64,000 nt of DNA from an uncultured Eubacteriales bacterium (GCA_934630515.1 CAKTVV010000006.1:1-64000); one strand, 5' to 3'; numbered from the stretch's first letter, positions 42,246-50,294 are shown. Notes: generated by a model not told the origin, from the sequence alone. Made by a program: numbers and translations.

Positions 42246-42261
42246 TTGTAAGCACTTACAA
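42246..42261 (+). promoter_or_regulatory. 16-bp palindrome between ydbC and uppP
   Basis: TTGTAAG-CA-CTTACAA is a perfect 7-bp dyad starting five bases after the stop codon at 42243. It is too short and T-poor for a terminator and looks like a protein-binding site upstream of uppP. Confidence 0.45.
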
Positions 42262-42306
42262 ATTTCGACAAGACCCGCTTGCCGGGACATGAAGGAGTGG
42301 ATTTGA

Positions 42307-43149
42307 ATGGCATTGGTGGAGATCCTCAAGGCCATCGTGCAGGGCATCATCCAAGGCATCACCGAGTGGCTGCCCATCAGCAGCACCGGACATATTCTGC
42401 TGCTGGACGCCGTGTGGAAAATGGATGTCAGCCCGGAATTCTTTGACGTTTTCAAGGTGATCATTCAGCTGGGCTCCATCATGGCGGTGGTGGTGCTGTA
42501 CTTCCACAAGCTGAACCCGTTTTCCCCGAAAAAGGATGCGGCTGAGAAAGCCAACACCTGGAAGCTGTGGCTCAAGGTGCTGATCGCCAGCGTGCCGGCG
42601 GCGATCGCCGGGCTGGCGCTGGATGACCTCATCGACGAAAAGCTGTCGGTGCCAGTGGTGATCGCAGCGGCGCTGATCCTGTACGGCATCGCCTTCATCT
42701 GGATGGAGAGCCGGAAAAAGCAGCCTGTCGTCAACAGCCTGCAGGACATCAGCTATGCCCGGGCGCTGGGCATCGGGGCGTTTCAGATGCTGGCGCTAAT
42801 CCCCGGCACCTCCCGCTCCGGCTCGACCATTTTGGGCGCCACCCTGCTGGGGACCGCTCGCCCGGTAGCCGCTGAATTTTCCTTCTTTATGGCGATCCCG
42901 GTGATGCTGGGCGCCAGCGGCTTGAAGGTCGTCAAGTATTTTGTTCTCGACGGCTATCGGTTCACCGCTCAGGAATGGGCCGTGCTGCTCATTGCCACCG
43001 TGGTGGCATTCGTCGTATCGCTGGTGGTCATTCGGTTCCTGATGGCGTTCATCAAGAAGCACAGCTTTAAGGTGTTCGGCTGGTATCGGATCGTTCTGGG
43101 CGCCGTGGTGCTGCTGGTATGGTTCTTAGCCCCCGGCGTGCTGCAATAA
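42307..43149 (+). CDS. uppP: undecaprenyl-diphosphate phosphatase UppP (BacA)
   Basis: This enzyme recycles the lipid carrier of cell-wall synthesis by removing a phosphate from undecaprenyl diphosphate; it also gives low bacitracin tolerance. The 280-residue membrane protein has the motif QGITEWLPISSTGH (about 15-28) with the catalytic Glu and Ser residues, and LALIPGTSRSGSTI (about 160-173) as the second conserved element. About eight helices are predicted. AAGGAG is ahead of the ATG. A shared terminator follows. Confidence 0.97.
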   Translation: MALVEILKAIVQGIIQGITEWLPISSTGHILLLDAVWKMDVSPEFFDVFKVIIQLGSIMAVVVLYFHKLNPFSPKKDAAEKANTWKLWLKVLIASVPAAIAGLALDDLIDEKLSVPVVIAAALILYGIAFIWMESRKKQPVVNSLQDISYARALGIGAFQMLALIPGTSRSGSTILGATLLGTARPVAAEFSFFMAIPVMLGASGLKVVKYFVLDGYRFTAQEWAVLLIATVVAFVVSLVVIRFLMAFIKKHSFKVFGWYRIVLGAVVLLVWFLAPGVLQ

Positions 43150-43182
43150 ATGCTGCAATAAATACAAGTAAATAAACCTGAA

Positions 43183-43230
43183 GGAACCCCGCTCCGAAGC
43201 AACCGTTTCCATGCTTCGGAGCGGGGTTCC
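43183..43230. terminator. bidirectional hairpin between uppP and the zinc-ribbon gene
   Basis: A perfect 19-bp stem (43183-43201 with 43212-43230) separates two converging genes. It has only short T-tracts on either side (TGTTGTTG on plus, TTCAGGTTT on minus), but stem length and position argue for termination of both. Confidence 0.75.
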
Positions 43231-43239
43231 TGTTGTTGA

Positions 43240-43803
43240 TCAGTAGCCGATATCGATCTTATTGCCGAAATACCCCTCGATCAGCTCCTCCAGCGGACGG
43301 TTCTGACCGGTGGCACCTGCACTAGTCGCCTTGACTACCTGTGTGCAGAAATCGTGAATAAAGGTCTTTTCCGCACCGCAATTCTGGCAGCGGCAGTCAA
43401 ACTGTACCCGGGTGTATTCCTTACGCTCTGCCTGCGTGTCGTTGCTGGTAAGTTGTGTATGTACATTCAGCACCGTGTATTTGACGTTATCCCCATAGGT
43501 GATCCTCGTTTTGCAGTTAGGACATTCCAGTGTCTTAAATTTTGATTTCATTTTTATTAAAGCGACCAGAAGAATCAGACACGCCAGAATAATAAATCCG
43601 GTGGGAAACACCAGTATGTCAGTGATGATCTTCAAGGGCTCTACAAATGTCCCTAACAGACTGACGCCCACGCCAAAGGCTACGGTAATCCCCAGCACCT
43701 TCAGTATCTTCTTCCTGCGCTCATTTGCTTCTTCAATCGTTGTAACCGGATCCTTTACGATGTGCTTGACCTCGTCGATGATCGACTTTTTCTTGTCTGC
43801 CAT
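43240..43803 (-). CDS. membrane protein with two N-terminal helices and a zinc-ribbon-like domain
   Basis: This 187-residue protein is not recognised as a named family. Residues 1-30 are charged and cytoplasmic, with helices at about 33-53 and 60-84. A domain follows with CPNC (94-97) and CRCQNC (137-142), paired as in a zinc ribbon. It has visibly more A+T and more Asn/Lys than its neighbours, a sign of different origin. The gene converges with uppP and follows another zinc-ribbon gene on the same strand. It opens the accessory cassette that includes a kinase and two HTH proteins. A role there is inferred from position. Confidence 0.7.
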   Translation of the reverse strand: MADKKKSIIDEVKHIVKDPVTTIEEANERRKKILKVLGITVAFGVGVSLLGTFVEPLKIITDILVFPTGFIILACLILLVALIKMKSKFKTLECPNCKTRITYGDNVKYTVLNVHTQLTSNDTQAERKEYTRVQFDCRCQNCGAEKTFIHDFCTQVVKATSAGATGQNRPLEELIEGYFGNKIDIGY

Positions 43804-43875
43804 GGTTTGATCTCCTCATTTCTTTTAGATTTGATATATTTGCAATAGCGGCTTGCGGAAAGCTTCCCCCTGCCG

Positions 43876-44823
43876 CTAATAATTTTTGACCTTTCCGTTA
43901 GTATAAACGATCTGCCGGATCGAGACACGGATCCGCACCGTTTCCGCATTCTCCGCCAGCCGACGGGCTGTCTCCACCGACTCCACACTCACCGCCCAGG
44001 AGAGGGACTGCTTTTCACCGGGGCGCAGACTCCGAACCGTGCCGCTGATGGGATGCAGCGTAGCCTCTGCCAAGCTGTTCCCCTGTCGATCCTCCAGCGT
44101 CACATCGGCGGTAAAGGTCTCGATCCCCCGGATCCCCCGGTTCTTCACCGTCACTGCATAATGGAACACATAATCGCCGTATTCCTCGGTGATGAGCGCA
44201 TCCGTATCCGGCACAATAGAAACAGATAACCGTGATGCCCCGTAGACCCAGCTATCTACCAGAGAAAACAGCAACACCACCGCTAAGATCAGCGATGCCC
44301 AGCCGATCCACTTCCGCTTTTTTGCCCGGTGGCGCTGGGCATCCCTCGCCCGCACCTGCGGCAGCAGGCGCTCCGCCTCCGCACACCGCTGTGCTGCGTC
44401 CTTATATGTCCCCAGCTGCCGGAACCGCTGGATCGCCTGCTCCACCTCCGCCGGGTCTGCACTGTGCATCCGTGCCATGGCGCCCAAATACAGCTGCTCC
44501 TGCCGCAGCTGCACCACCTTCTCCCGGCAAGCCTGGGTCAACGCCGCCCCGTCAGGCAGCTCCGGCGTCGTCTCAAAGTCCGCCGCCAGCCGCATACACG
44601 CCTCCACCGTGTTAGAAGCATGCAGCCGCTTGATCGCATAATAGTAGATCTGCAGCTCCGTATGCAGCGGCTCCTTTTCTCCTCCCACCAGCGGCGGAGT
44701 ATCGCTGAGCAGCGCCGCCAGCCCCCAGCGCTCCCCGCAATAGTCGCACACGATCTGCTCCTGCTCCCGGTCTATGTGCAGCTCCCCGCCGCAGCAGCGG
44801 CACAGCAGCAACGGCATTTCCAT
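43876..44823 (-). CDS. zinc-ribbon membrane protein with extracytoplasmic beta domain
   Basis: In this 315-residue protein, residues 8-29 form a zinc ribbon (CRCC...CDYC). A helical region with tetratricopeptide-like spacing follows (YLGAMARMHSADPAEVEQAIQRFRQLGTYKDAAQRC), then a basic stretch and one membrane helix (about 186-206). The last 105 residues form a beta-rich outer domain with VTVKNRGIRGIETFTADVTLEDRQG, similar to FxLYD-type domains. GGGGG precedes the ATG at 44823; the longer frame is rejected. A sigma-A promoter and palindromes TGTTSAACA lie between it and the divergent HTH gene. Function unknown. Confidence 0.72.
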   Translation of the reverse strand: MEMPLLLCRCCGGELHIDREQEQIVCDYCGERWGLAALLSDTPPLVGGEKEPLHTELQIYYYAIKRLHASNTVEACMRLAADFETTPELPDGAALTQACREKVVQLRQEQLYLGAMARMHSADPAEVEQAIQRFRQLGTYKDAAQRCAEAERLLPQVRARDAQRHRAKKRKWIGWASLILAVVLLFSLVDSWVYGASRLSVSIVPDTDALITEEYGDYVFHYAVTVKNRGIRGIETFTADVTLEDRQGNSLAEATLHPISGTVRSLRPGEKQSLSWAVSVESVETARRLAENAETVRIRVSIRQIVYTNGKVKNY

Positions 44824-44859
44824 CAGTATCCCCCCTAATATCCGATCGATCCGCCCTGT

Positions 44860-44931
44860 GTGTTGAACACTATTCACCAATTCTGCAGTGATTATAGCAT
44901 ACAATAACAGAAATGTAAATACTGTTCAACA
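44860..44931. promoter_or_regulatory. two identical-core palindromes flanking a divergent promoter region
   Basis: GTGTTGAACAC (44860-44870) and TGTTCAACA (44923-44931) share the palindromic core TGTTSAACA and are centred 62 bases apart. Between them lies a minus-strand promoter. They are likely operators for the adjacent XRE-type protein. Confidence 0.6.
44891..44919 (-). promoter_or_regulatory. sigma-A promoter of the zinc-ribbon membrane gene
   Basis: On the minus strand TTTACA (44914-44919), a 17-base spacer and a perfect TATAAT (44891-44896). One palindrome lies just upstream of the -35 and the other about 20 bases into the transcript. Confidence 0.7.
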
Positions 44932-44947
44932 AAAAAGGGGCGATTTT

Positions 44948-45229
44948 ATGTTCAAGATCAAAGCCGCCGACGGCAAAAACAATGTGTGCGGAGAGCGCAT
45001 TGCCGCACTGCGCAAGGAAAAAGGCTATTCGCAGCGAAAGCTGGCGGCGCAGATGCAGCTGTTGGGCTTCGATGTGGATCACTACTTTATCCGTCGTGTG
45101 GAAAACGGCGAGCGCTTCGTCACCGATATCGATCTGGTCATTTTCTGCCGGGCGCTGGAGGTCCCGCTGACAGCCGTGCTGTCCGTCGAGGACGCCCCGG
45201 TGCAGACCGAGATCCCGGACAGCCTTTAG
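44948..45229 (+). CDS. XRE family helix-turn-helix regulator
   Basis: This 93-residue DNA-binding protein has a lambda-repressor-type HTH: VCGERIAALRKEKGYSQRKLAAQMQLLGFDVDHYFIRRVENGERFVTDIDLVIFCRALEVPL (about 12-75). The short acidic tail has no sensor domain. GGGGCG is close before the ATG at 44948. It is divergent from the zinc-ribbon gene across a region with two TGTTSAACA palindromes, which fit autoregulation and control of the neighbour. Other genes of the cassette follow on the same strand. Confidence 0.88.
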   Translation: MFKIKAADGKNNVCGERIAALRKEKGYSQRKLAAQMQLLGFDVDHYFIRRVENGERFVTDIDLVIFCRALEVPLTAVLSVEDAPVQTEIPDSL

Positions 45230-45255
45230 TATACCGAAACGAAAGGAAAAAGTCC

Positions 45256-45270
45256 TATGCTGACAGCATA
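45256..45270 (+). promoter_or_regulatory. 15-bp palindrome next to the promoter of the second HTH gene
   Basis: TATGCTG-A-CAGCATA is a perfect dyad ending two bases before the -35 of the next promoter, so it is a likely operator or activator site. Confidence 0.55.
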
Positions 45271-45271
45271 G

Positions 45272-45299
45272 TTGAAAAATTTTCCGTATGTGGTATACT
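45272..45299 (+). promoter_or_regulatory. sigma-A promoter of the HTH/zinc-ribbon/kinase operon
   Basis: TTGAAA (45272-45277), a 16-base spacer with TGTGG before a TATACT -10 (45294-45299), 31 bases before the ATG at 45330. Confidence 0.7.
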
Positions 45300-45329
45300 G
45301 ATAGACAGAATCCGGAAGGAGGTCGCTGT

Positions 45330-45755
45330 ATGCTGCCGAAGGATACGACCAAAATCGTGGAGGAGCTGGGGCTATGCCCCGATTTCAAAACCTTTTACGA
45401 TGAAAACAAAGTATATATGGTGCAAAGCAGCCTGTCCGACATGCTGCAGCAGCTGCTGACCGAAAAGGGACTGAAAAAATCCCAGGTCATCAAAAATACC
45501 GAGCTCTCCGAGGTCTATGCCTATCAGATTTTTTCCGGGCTGCGCATTCCGGAGCGAAAAAAGCTCCTGTGTCTGGCGATCGGGATGGCATTGGATCTGG
45601 AGGAAACACAGCTACTGCTGAAATGCGCCGGCTACTCCACCCTGTATGTCAAGCTACCCTTTGACTGCATCGTTCTGTATGGCATCTGCAGCCATCGGTC
45701 GGTGGCGGAGATCAATGAACTGCTATACGCCTATCATCTGGAAACACTGGGGTGA
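45330..45755 (+). CDS. helix-turn-helix protein of the kinase cassette
   Basis: This 141-residue protein has an XRE-like HTH in the middle (SLSDMLQQLLTEKGLKKSQVIKNTELSEVYAYQIFSGLRIPERKKLLCLAIGM, about 33-85). A C-terminal helical domain follows (DLEETQLLLKCAGYSTLYVKLPFDCIVLYGICSHRSVAEINELLYAYHL). The same two-part form occurs next to Ser/Thr kinases and zinc-ribbon proteins in other Clostridia, to my recollection. AAGGAGG is ahead of the ATG. The next gene starts six bases after its stop. It could be a kinase substrate or the regulator of the operon. Confidence 0.78.
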   Translation: MLPKDTTKIVEELGLCPDFKTFYDENKVYMVQSSLSDMLQQLLTEKGLKKSQVIKNTELSEVYAYQIFSGLRIPERKKLLCLAIGMALDLEETQLLLKCAGYSTLYVKLPFDCIVLYGICSHRSVAEINELLYAYHLETLG

Positions 45756-45761
45756 GCGCTT

Positions 45762-46763
45762 ATGAGACAATGTCCGCACTGCGGCGCCACGATTGAGGAA
45801 AACGCCCGCTTTTGTTTATATTGCATGACCGCTCTCGATGCGAAGGAGTCCGTCGCTGCCGCTTTTGGTAAGCGGCGGCACTGGCTTTGGGTCTTACCTG
45901 CCGGTGTGCTGCTGCTGGGCGCTCTTTTTCTGCCCGGCTGGCTGGCAGGTGGAGACAAACCTCTCCCCACCGGTGGAGCGGTCAGCGATGCCCTCTCTGC
46001 CCCGGCAGCCGACTCCCCGCAGGGAGAAGCATCGACGGCTCCCGAAGCGGCGAAGCCGGAGAGCTCCTCGCCGGCGGGCAGCCCGGAGAGCTCCTCTGCA
46101 CACACGCCGGACTCCTCCCGCCCCCAAGCCTCTGCCGGCACCACCACCGGGACGACCTCCTCCACCCGGACAACCGTCCCGCCCACCGGCACTGCCACCA
46201 CCGCCTCTCCATCCTCGGCAGACAGCACCGTTCTGCCGCCTGCCGCTGCTGTCTGCCAGTGGCATTATGTGGTGGCGACCGCTATCCAGTTCGACCCGGA
46301 GATCGCCGGCGTACCGGTGGGCGAGGGGATCATACTGACCGGCTTTGACCGGATTCCGGAGGATGGCGTGTATGTGCTGCCTGCCTCCATCGACGGCAAA
46401 CGGGTGGTGGGGTACTCTGCTCCACCGACCCACGAGGGGAAATACACCTTCCGCACCGCCGGGGTACGGGAGAAGGTCAAGCAGGTCTATCTTCCGCCGA
46501 CCCTATATTCCATGCCGGATCTCAGCGAATGCTCTGCGCTGACCGACGTATATATTGCCTCGGAGGTTATCTGGGCGCCCCGGTACGGCTGCTTCTCCGG
46601 ACGCACCAACGGGCATCTGACCCTGCACGCCTCCACCACCTGCGCCTATTACATCACCGACTACGAGCCGCCGGATCGGCTGCAGGACTATTGCGCCACC
46701 TACGCAAACGGGTTAGGCGCCATTTTTGCCCCGTGGGACCGCACGGAGATCTATCCGGAATGA
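45762..46763 (+). CDS. zinc-ribbon, single-pass receptor-like protein
   Basis: This 333-residue protein has an N-terminal cytoplasmic zinc ribbon (CPHCGATIEENARFCLYC, cysteines 4, 7, 19 and 22) and one membrane helix (about 42-62). A Ser/Thr/Pro-rich stalk (about 65-162) leads to an outer domain (about 163-333), which includes YVLPASIDGKRVVGYSAPPTHEG and VKQVYLPPTLYSMPDLSECSALTDVYI, reminiscent of BspA-type leucine-rich repeats. The plan suggests a surface sensor linked through its zinc ribbon to a cytoplasmic partner. The kinase gene overlaps its stop by four bases, making the kinase the likely partner. Function is inferred. Confidence 0.75.
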   Translation: MRQCPHCGATIEENARFCLYCMTALDAKESVAAAFGKRRHWLWVLPAGVLLLGALFLPGWLAGGDKPLPTGGAVSDALSAPAADSPQGEASTAPEAAKPESSSPAGSPESSSAHTPDSSRPQASAGTTTGTTSSTRTTVPPTGTATTASPSSADSTVLPPAAAVCQWHYVVATAIQFDPEIAGVPVGEGIILTGFDRIPEDGVYVLPASIDGKRVVGYSAPPTHEGKYTFRTAGVREKVKQVYLPPTLYSMPDLSECSALTDVYIASEVIWAPRYGCFSGRTNGHLTLHASTTCAYYITDYEPPDRLQDYCATYANGLGAIFAPWDRTEIYPE

Positions 46764-47479
46764 GGCGAGCTGCTGCCATGACAAGACAAGACTATTTGGA
46801 CAAGCTGTTCTGCACCTATCGGCTCATACGAACACTGTCGGAGAAAAACGGCTGTCAGACATTGCAGGTGCGTCATAAGACGCTGGAGCGGGATATGGTC
46901 GTACACAGTCTGCCGAGGTCGCTGCCGATCTATGAGCTGCTGTGCCGCATCCGGGCGGACGGACTGCCGGAGATCTACGATACCCGAAATTGCGCCGACG
47001 GGCAGCTCGTGCTGGAGGAATACATCGACGGCTTAACGGCGGCACAGGTGATGGAAACCGGTCGATACACCTACGCCGGTGCAAAGCGGGTCATCCGCTC
47101 CCTGTGCGGCGCTGTTGACATTCTGCACCGGAACGGGTTCGTGCATCGGGATATAAAGCCGGAAAACATCCTAATCAGCGCCACCGGACGAGTCACGCTG
47201 ATCGATTTCAATGCCGCTCGCCGTATCCTCCCCGAAGGGCGGGACACCGAGATCCTCGGCACCGTCGGCTACGCCTCCCCAGAGCAGTTGGGGATCCGCC
47301 AAAGCGACACCCGCACCGACATTTACGCCATCGGGATACTGCTGAATGTACTGCTGACCGGAAAGCACCCCAGCGAGCAGACCGCCGGCGGACGTGCCGG
47401 AAGGATCGTCCGCCGCTGCACCCGGATCCACCCGGACGGTCGCTTTCAAACCGTCCGCCAACTGGCTTCCCGTCTCTGA
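46760..47479 (+). CDS. minimal Ser/Thr protein kinase-like protein with altered ATP-site lysine
   Basis: This 239-residue cytoplasmic kinase fold has the catalytic loop HRDIKPEN (129-136), DFN in place of DFG (149-151), and the activation-loop end GTVGYASPEQ (167-176), followed by DIYAIGILLNVLLTGKHP. The N-lobe is short: no clear glycine loop is seen, and MVVHSLPR (46-53) aligns with the usual VAIK strand with His49 for Lys. The C-lobe ends early. The ATG at 46760 overlaps the previous stop (ATGA); an ATG at 46778 is possible. There is no membrane or PASTA part, so it is not the PknB housekeeping kinase. Activity is uncertain. Confidence 0.85.
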   Translation: MRRAAAMTRQDYLDKLFCTYRLIRTLSEKNGCQTLQVRHKTLERDMVVHSLPRSLPIYELLCRIRADGLPEIYDTRNCADGQLVLEEYIDGLTAAQVMETGRYTYAGAKRVIRSLCGAVDILHRNGFVHRDIKPENILISATGRVTLIDFNAARRILPEGRDTEILGTVGYASPEQLGIRQSDTRTDIYAIGILLNVLLTGKHPSEQTAGGRAGRIVRRCTRIHPDGRFQTVRQLASRL

Positions 47480-47488
47480 AAAGCCGAT

Positions 47489-47536
47489 AAAACCAATCGC
47501 CCCGCTCGACCAGACAACGGTCGGGCGGGGCGATTG
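47489..47536 (-). terminator. hairpin terminator between the kinase and the peptide-binding gene
   Basis: An 18-bp stem with one G-T pair (47494-47511 with 47519-47536) lies between converging genes. The minus side is followed by TTTTATC; the plus side has no T-run. Confidence 0.8.
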
Positions 47537-47570
47537 CGTATAATTCGTATTCGTTTATACAGTAAGTATT

Positions 47571-49202
47571 CTACCCTTTTTTCACAGCCTGCAAAAAGCT
47601 GAAGGTAGATCCGTAGGAGCCGCCGTTAAAGGGACGCACGGTGATGCCGCTGTCTCCGGCGGCGATGCCGTAATACCGGGTAGTAAAGCTCAGCGGCAAA
47701 GTCGGACATTCCTGCCGCAGCACCTGCTCGGCGGCGGTCAGCGCCGCCCGACCGCCCCGCAGCGCCTCCTCCAGCGCTCCGTCAAACGCCGCCGACCGGT
47801 AGCCGCTGTAATTTCCGGCGGCATCGGTCCGGTAGGCACGGAGGTTTTCGCTGCCGGAGAGGCCGTCCGCCGTCACGGTGGCGATCGCCACCTGATAGCT
47901 TCCTCTCTTCAGCCGGGAGAGCAGCTGCTCCTCCGGCACCAGCGTCAGGGTGCATTTCAGGTGCAGATTTTTCTGCCAGGATTGAATCAAATACCGTGCC
48001 AGATTGGCGCTGGTCTCGTCCTCTGCCGCCAGCACCGTCAGTGACGGCAGGGCGGGGCTTTTTTTCTCCGGATACAGCGCTGCCAGACCCGCTCCCAGCT
48101 CCGTCTGCGCCTGCGCCACATCGGTGCGGAACGCCGGCCTCTCATTCTCCTGCCGATAAAGCTCCCCGTTTTCGGTGACAGCGGCAGGCGCAATATACCC
48201 GGTGGCGGGTATCTCCCCCACCGAGCGTAAATAGTCATACACCGTATCCCATTCCACCGCATCCCGCAGCGCCTGCCGCACCGACACATTGGTCAGCGCC
48301 TCGTCCCGATTATTCAGCCACAGACTGCGCAGGGTATCCTGCAGCGCCACCACCTGTGCCCCGGCTGCGGCGGCATCGTCCACATCCGCCGGCGCCAGCG
48401 CCACGGCATCCATCGTCCCCTGCCGCAGCGCCTCCACCGTGCGATCGCCGCCGATCACCATGCGTACCGCCGCCGGCAGCACCGCCTTGGCGTCGTGGTA
48501 ATATGCGTTCTTATGCAGCAGCAGCGAATCCCCATGGTTCCACGCCTGAAGAAGAAAGGGACCGTTGGTGATCAGATACTGCTTTTCCAGCCCGTAACGC
48601 CCCGCCGTGAGCTTAAAGAACTCCCGATTACAGGGCATAAACGGCGTGGTCGCCAGCCGGGCAGGAAAGGCAGCGTCCGGCTGGGTCAGCGTAATGGTCA
48701 GGGTCGTGTCGTCCACCGCCCGCACAGCCAGCGTCGAGACGCCCTTGCGCCCCGCCAGAATATCCGCCGCCCCTTGGATCCCGGACAGCTCCTCTGCCAG
48801 CGCCGAACCGGTCTGGGGATCGATCGACCGCTGCATCCCGAACACAAAATCGTCCGCCGTCACCATCACCGGATCCTCAAAGCCGGTGGTCTCCCCCTTG
48901 CGGGACATGGTGCTCCAATAGGATTCCCGCAGGGTAAAGGTATAGGTCAGCCCGTCGGCGGACACCGTCCAATCGGCGGCGCCGGGGACAGCCTGTCCCT
49001 CCGCATCCAGCCGGGTCAGCCCCTCAAACAGGGCAGCGATCACCGTCACCGAGGAGGCGTCGGTGGACACCTGCGGATCCAGCTGCTTCGGCTCCGCCTC
49101 CAGCGGAAACCGAAACCCCTTGCCGGAGCCGTCGTCCCCGCAGCCCCACAGCCCGCCGCACAGCAGACACACCGCTGCCAACAGCGCCGCTATACGCCGC
49201 AT
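47571..49202 (-). CDS. oligopeptide-type ABC transporter substrate-binding lipoprotein (OppA-like)
   Basis: This 543-residue lipoprotein of solute-binding family 5 has the signal MRRIAALLAAVCLLCGGLWGC, then PLEAEPKQLDPQVSTDASSVTVIAALFEGLTRLD, typical of OppA N-termini, and the segment ITNGPFLLQAWNHGDSLLLHKNAYYHD. It would bind peptides outside the membrane. The ATG at 49202 is eight bases after AAAGGA; earlier ATGs abut that site. No permease or ATPase genes are nearby, so it must use a shared transporter or serve as a receptor. Confidence 0.9.
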   Translation of the reverse strand: MRRIAALLAAVCLLCGGLWGCGDDGSGKGFRFPLEAEPKQLDPQVSTDASSVTVIAALFEGLTRLDAEGQAVPGAADWTVSADGLTYTFTLRESYWSTMSRKGETTGFEDPVMVTADDFVFGMQRSIDPQTGSALAEELSGIQGAADILAGRKGVSTLAVRAVDDTTLTITLTQPDAAFPARLATTPFMPCNREFFKLTAGRYGLEKQYLITNGPFLLQAWNHGDSLLLHKNAYYHDAKAVLPAAVRMVIGGDRTVEALRQGTMDAVALAPADVDDAAAAGAQVVALQDTLRSLWLNNRDEALTNVSVRQALRDAVEWDTVYDYLRSVGEIPATGYIAPAAVTENGELYRQENERPAFRTDVAQAQTELGAGLAALYPEKKSPALPSLTVLAAEDETSANLARYLIQSWQKNLHLKCTLTLVPEEQLLSRLKRGSYQVAIATVTADGLSGSENLRAYRTDAAGNYSGYRSAAFDGALEEALRGGRAALTAAEQVLRQECPTLPLSFTTRYYGIAAGDSGITVRPFNGGSYGSTFSFLQAVKKG

Positions 49203-49232
49203 ACACATCATCCTTTTCATTATAAAGCATGG

Positions 49233-49273
49233 CAACCGGGAACGGGGCTTTTTCACAGCCCCATTCCCGGTTG
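49233..49273 (-). terminator. strong hairpin between the S1-domain gene and the peptide-binding gene
   Basis: A 17-bp stem with one G-T position (49233-49249 with 49257-49273) follows the S1-domain gene. No T-run follows on the minus side; on the plus side TGATTTTTTATT does. It may end or slow the S1-gene transcript or shield mRNA ends. Confidence 0.55.
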
Positions 49274-49280
49274 TGATTTT

Positions 49281-50231
49281 TTATTCCTCCGTCCGGGGAC
49301 CGAAGTGACTTTCAATCATCCGGCTGCAGCCCGGAGGCGAATACACCCAATCGGTAACCGGTCCCTCGGTGATGAAATACCGGGGCGGCTGAAGCTCGGC
49401 GGGACCGTCCTGCGCATCGATCAGCGCCAGCTTGATCTTCAGCTTTTCCGGCTGCAGGCTCTTGATATACACCGCCGCCTGCTGACCGACCCGCACCCCC
49501 TCCCGGGGCTCTGCCAGACCCGCCAGATTGGGGGTCAGCTCCACAAAAATGCCATAGGGTTCCACCGAGCGCACGATGCCGGCGATGGTCTCTCCCGCCT
49601 CAAACAGCGCAGCGTTCTCCTCCCAGGTGCCCAGCAGCTCCCGGTGAGACAGGCAGATGCGCCCGTTTTCCAGCGAGGACACGATCCCCAGAATATCCAT
49701 TCCGGTGGCGAAGCGATCCTTGGGGTGGGAGATACGGCTGACGGAAATATCGGCGATGGGCAGCAGCGCCGGCAGCCCGCAGCCGATGTCGCAGAAAGCG
49801 CCGAAGGTCTCCAGCCGGGTGATCCGGGCGGGGATCACATCGCCCAGCTGCAGCCGGTCGATAAACTCCTCCCGGCAGCGCTCCTGAGCGATCCGGCGGG
49901 ACAGGATCGGGCGGCAGCCCTGCTCCGTCTGCTCAAAGCCGGTCACCACGAAGCTCACCGCTTTATTCACCCGGGTGATCAGTACAATATCCTTGGTCAC
50001 ACCCTCGGCGATGCCGGCAGCGCCCTCGATATGGGGGATGATGCCCTCGCCGCAGGGCAGCTGTACATACAGATTATGCTCCACATCGCAGCGCACCGCA
50101 CGTCCTTCCAGCAGCGTGCCATCCGCCTGCGCCTGCATCAACGCCGTAATCGAGGCGGTCGCCGCCTGGTTTTCCGGCGTGTGCAGCAGCATTCCCTCCG
50201 GAAGATACCGGTTCTTGTACTCCATACCCAT
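49281..50231 (-). CDS. S1 RNA-binding domain protein
   Basis: This 316-residue protein has about three OB-fold S1-type domains: around 40-110 (LLEGRAVRCDVEHNLYVQLPCGEGIIP), 125-200 (GDVIPARITRLETFGAFCDIGCGLPALLPIADIS), and 215-285 (GETIAGIVRSVEPYGIFVELTPNLAGLAEP). It resembles short Firmicutes ribosomal-S1-like proteins that modulate translation or RNA decay. The remainder, ending HFGPRTEE, is unassigned. It is a single gene on the minus strand between the export-family gene and the peptide-binding gene. Confidence 0.88.
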   Translation of the reverse strand: MGMEYKNRYLPEGMLLHTPENQAATASITALMQAQADGTLLEGRAVRCDVEHNLYVQLPCGEGIIPHIEGAAGIAEGVTKDIVLITRVNKAVSFVVTGFEQTEQGCRPILSRRIAQERCREEFIDRLQLGDVIPARITRLETFGAFCDIGCGLPALLPIADISVSRISHPKDRFATGMDILGIVSSLENGRICLSHRELLGTWEENAALFEAGETIAGIVRSVEPYGIFVELTPNLAGLAEPREGVRVGQQAAVYIKSLQPEKLKIKLALIDAQDGPAELQPPRYFITEGPVTDWVYSPPGCSRMIESHFGPRTEE

Positions 50232-50294
50232 GTCATTCCTTTCCTTCGCACGTTTGCTCTATTTATATGCGTCCGTTTTTCCGAATATGTGCTC

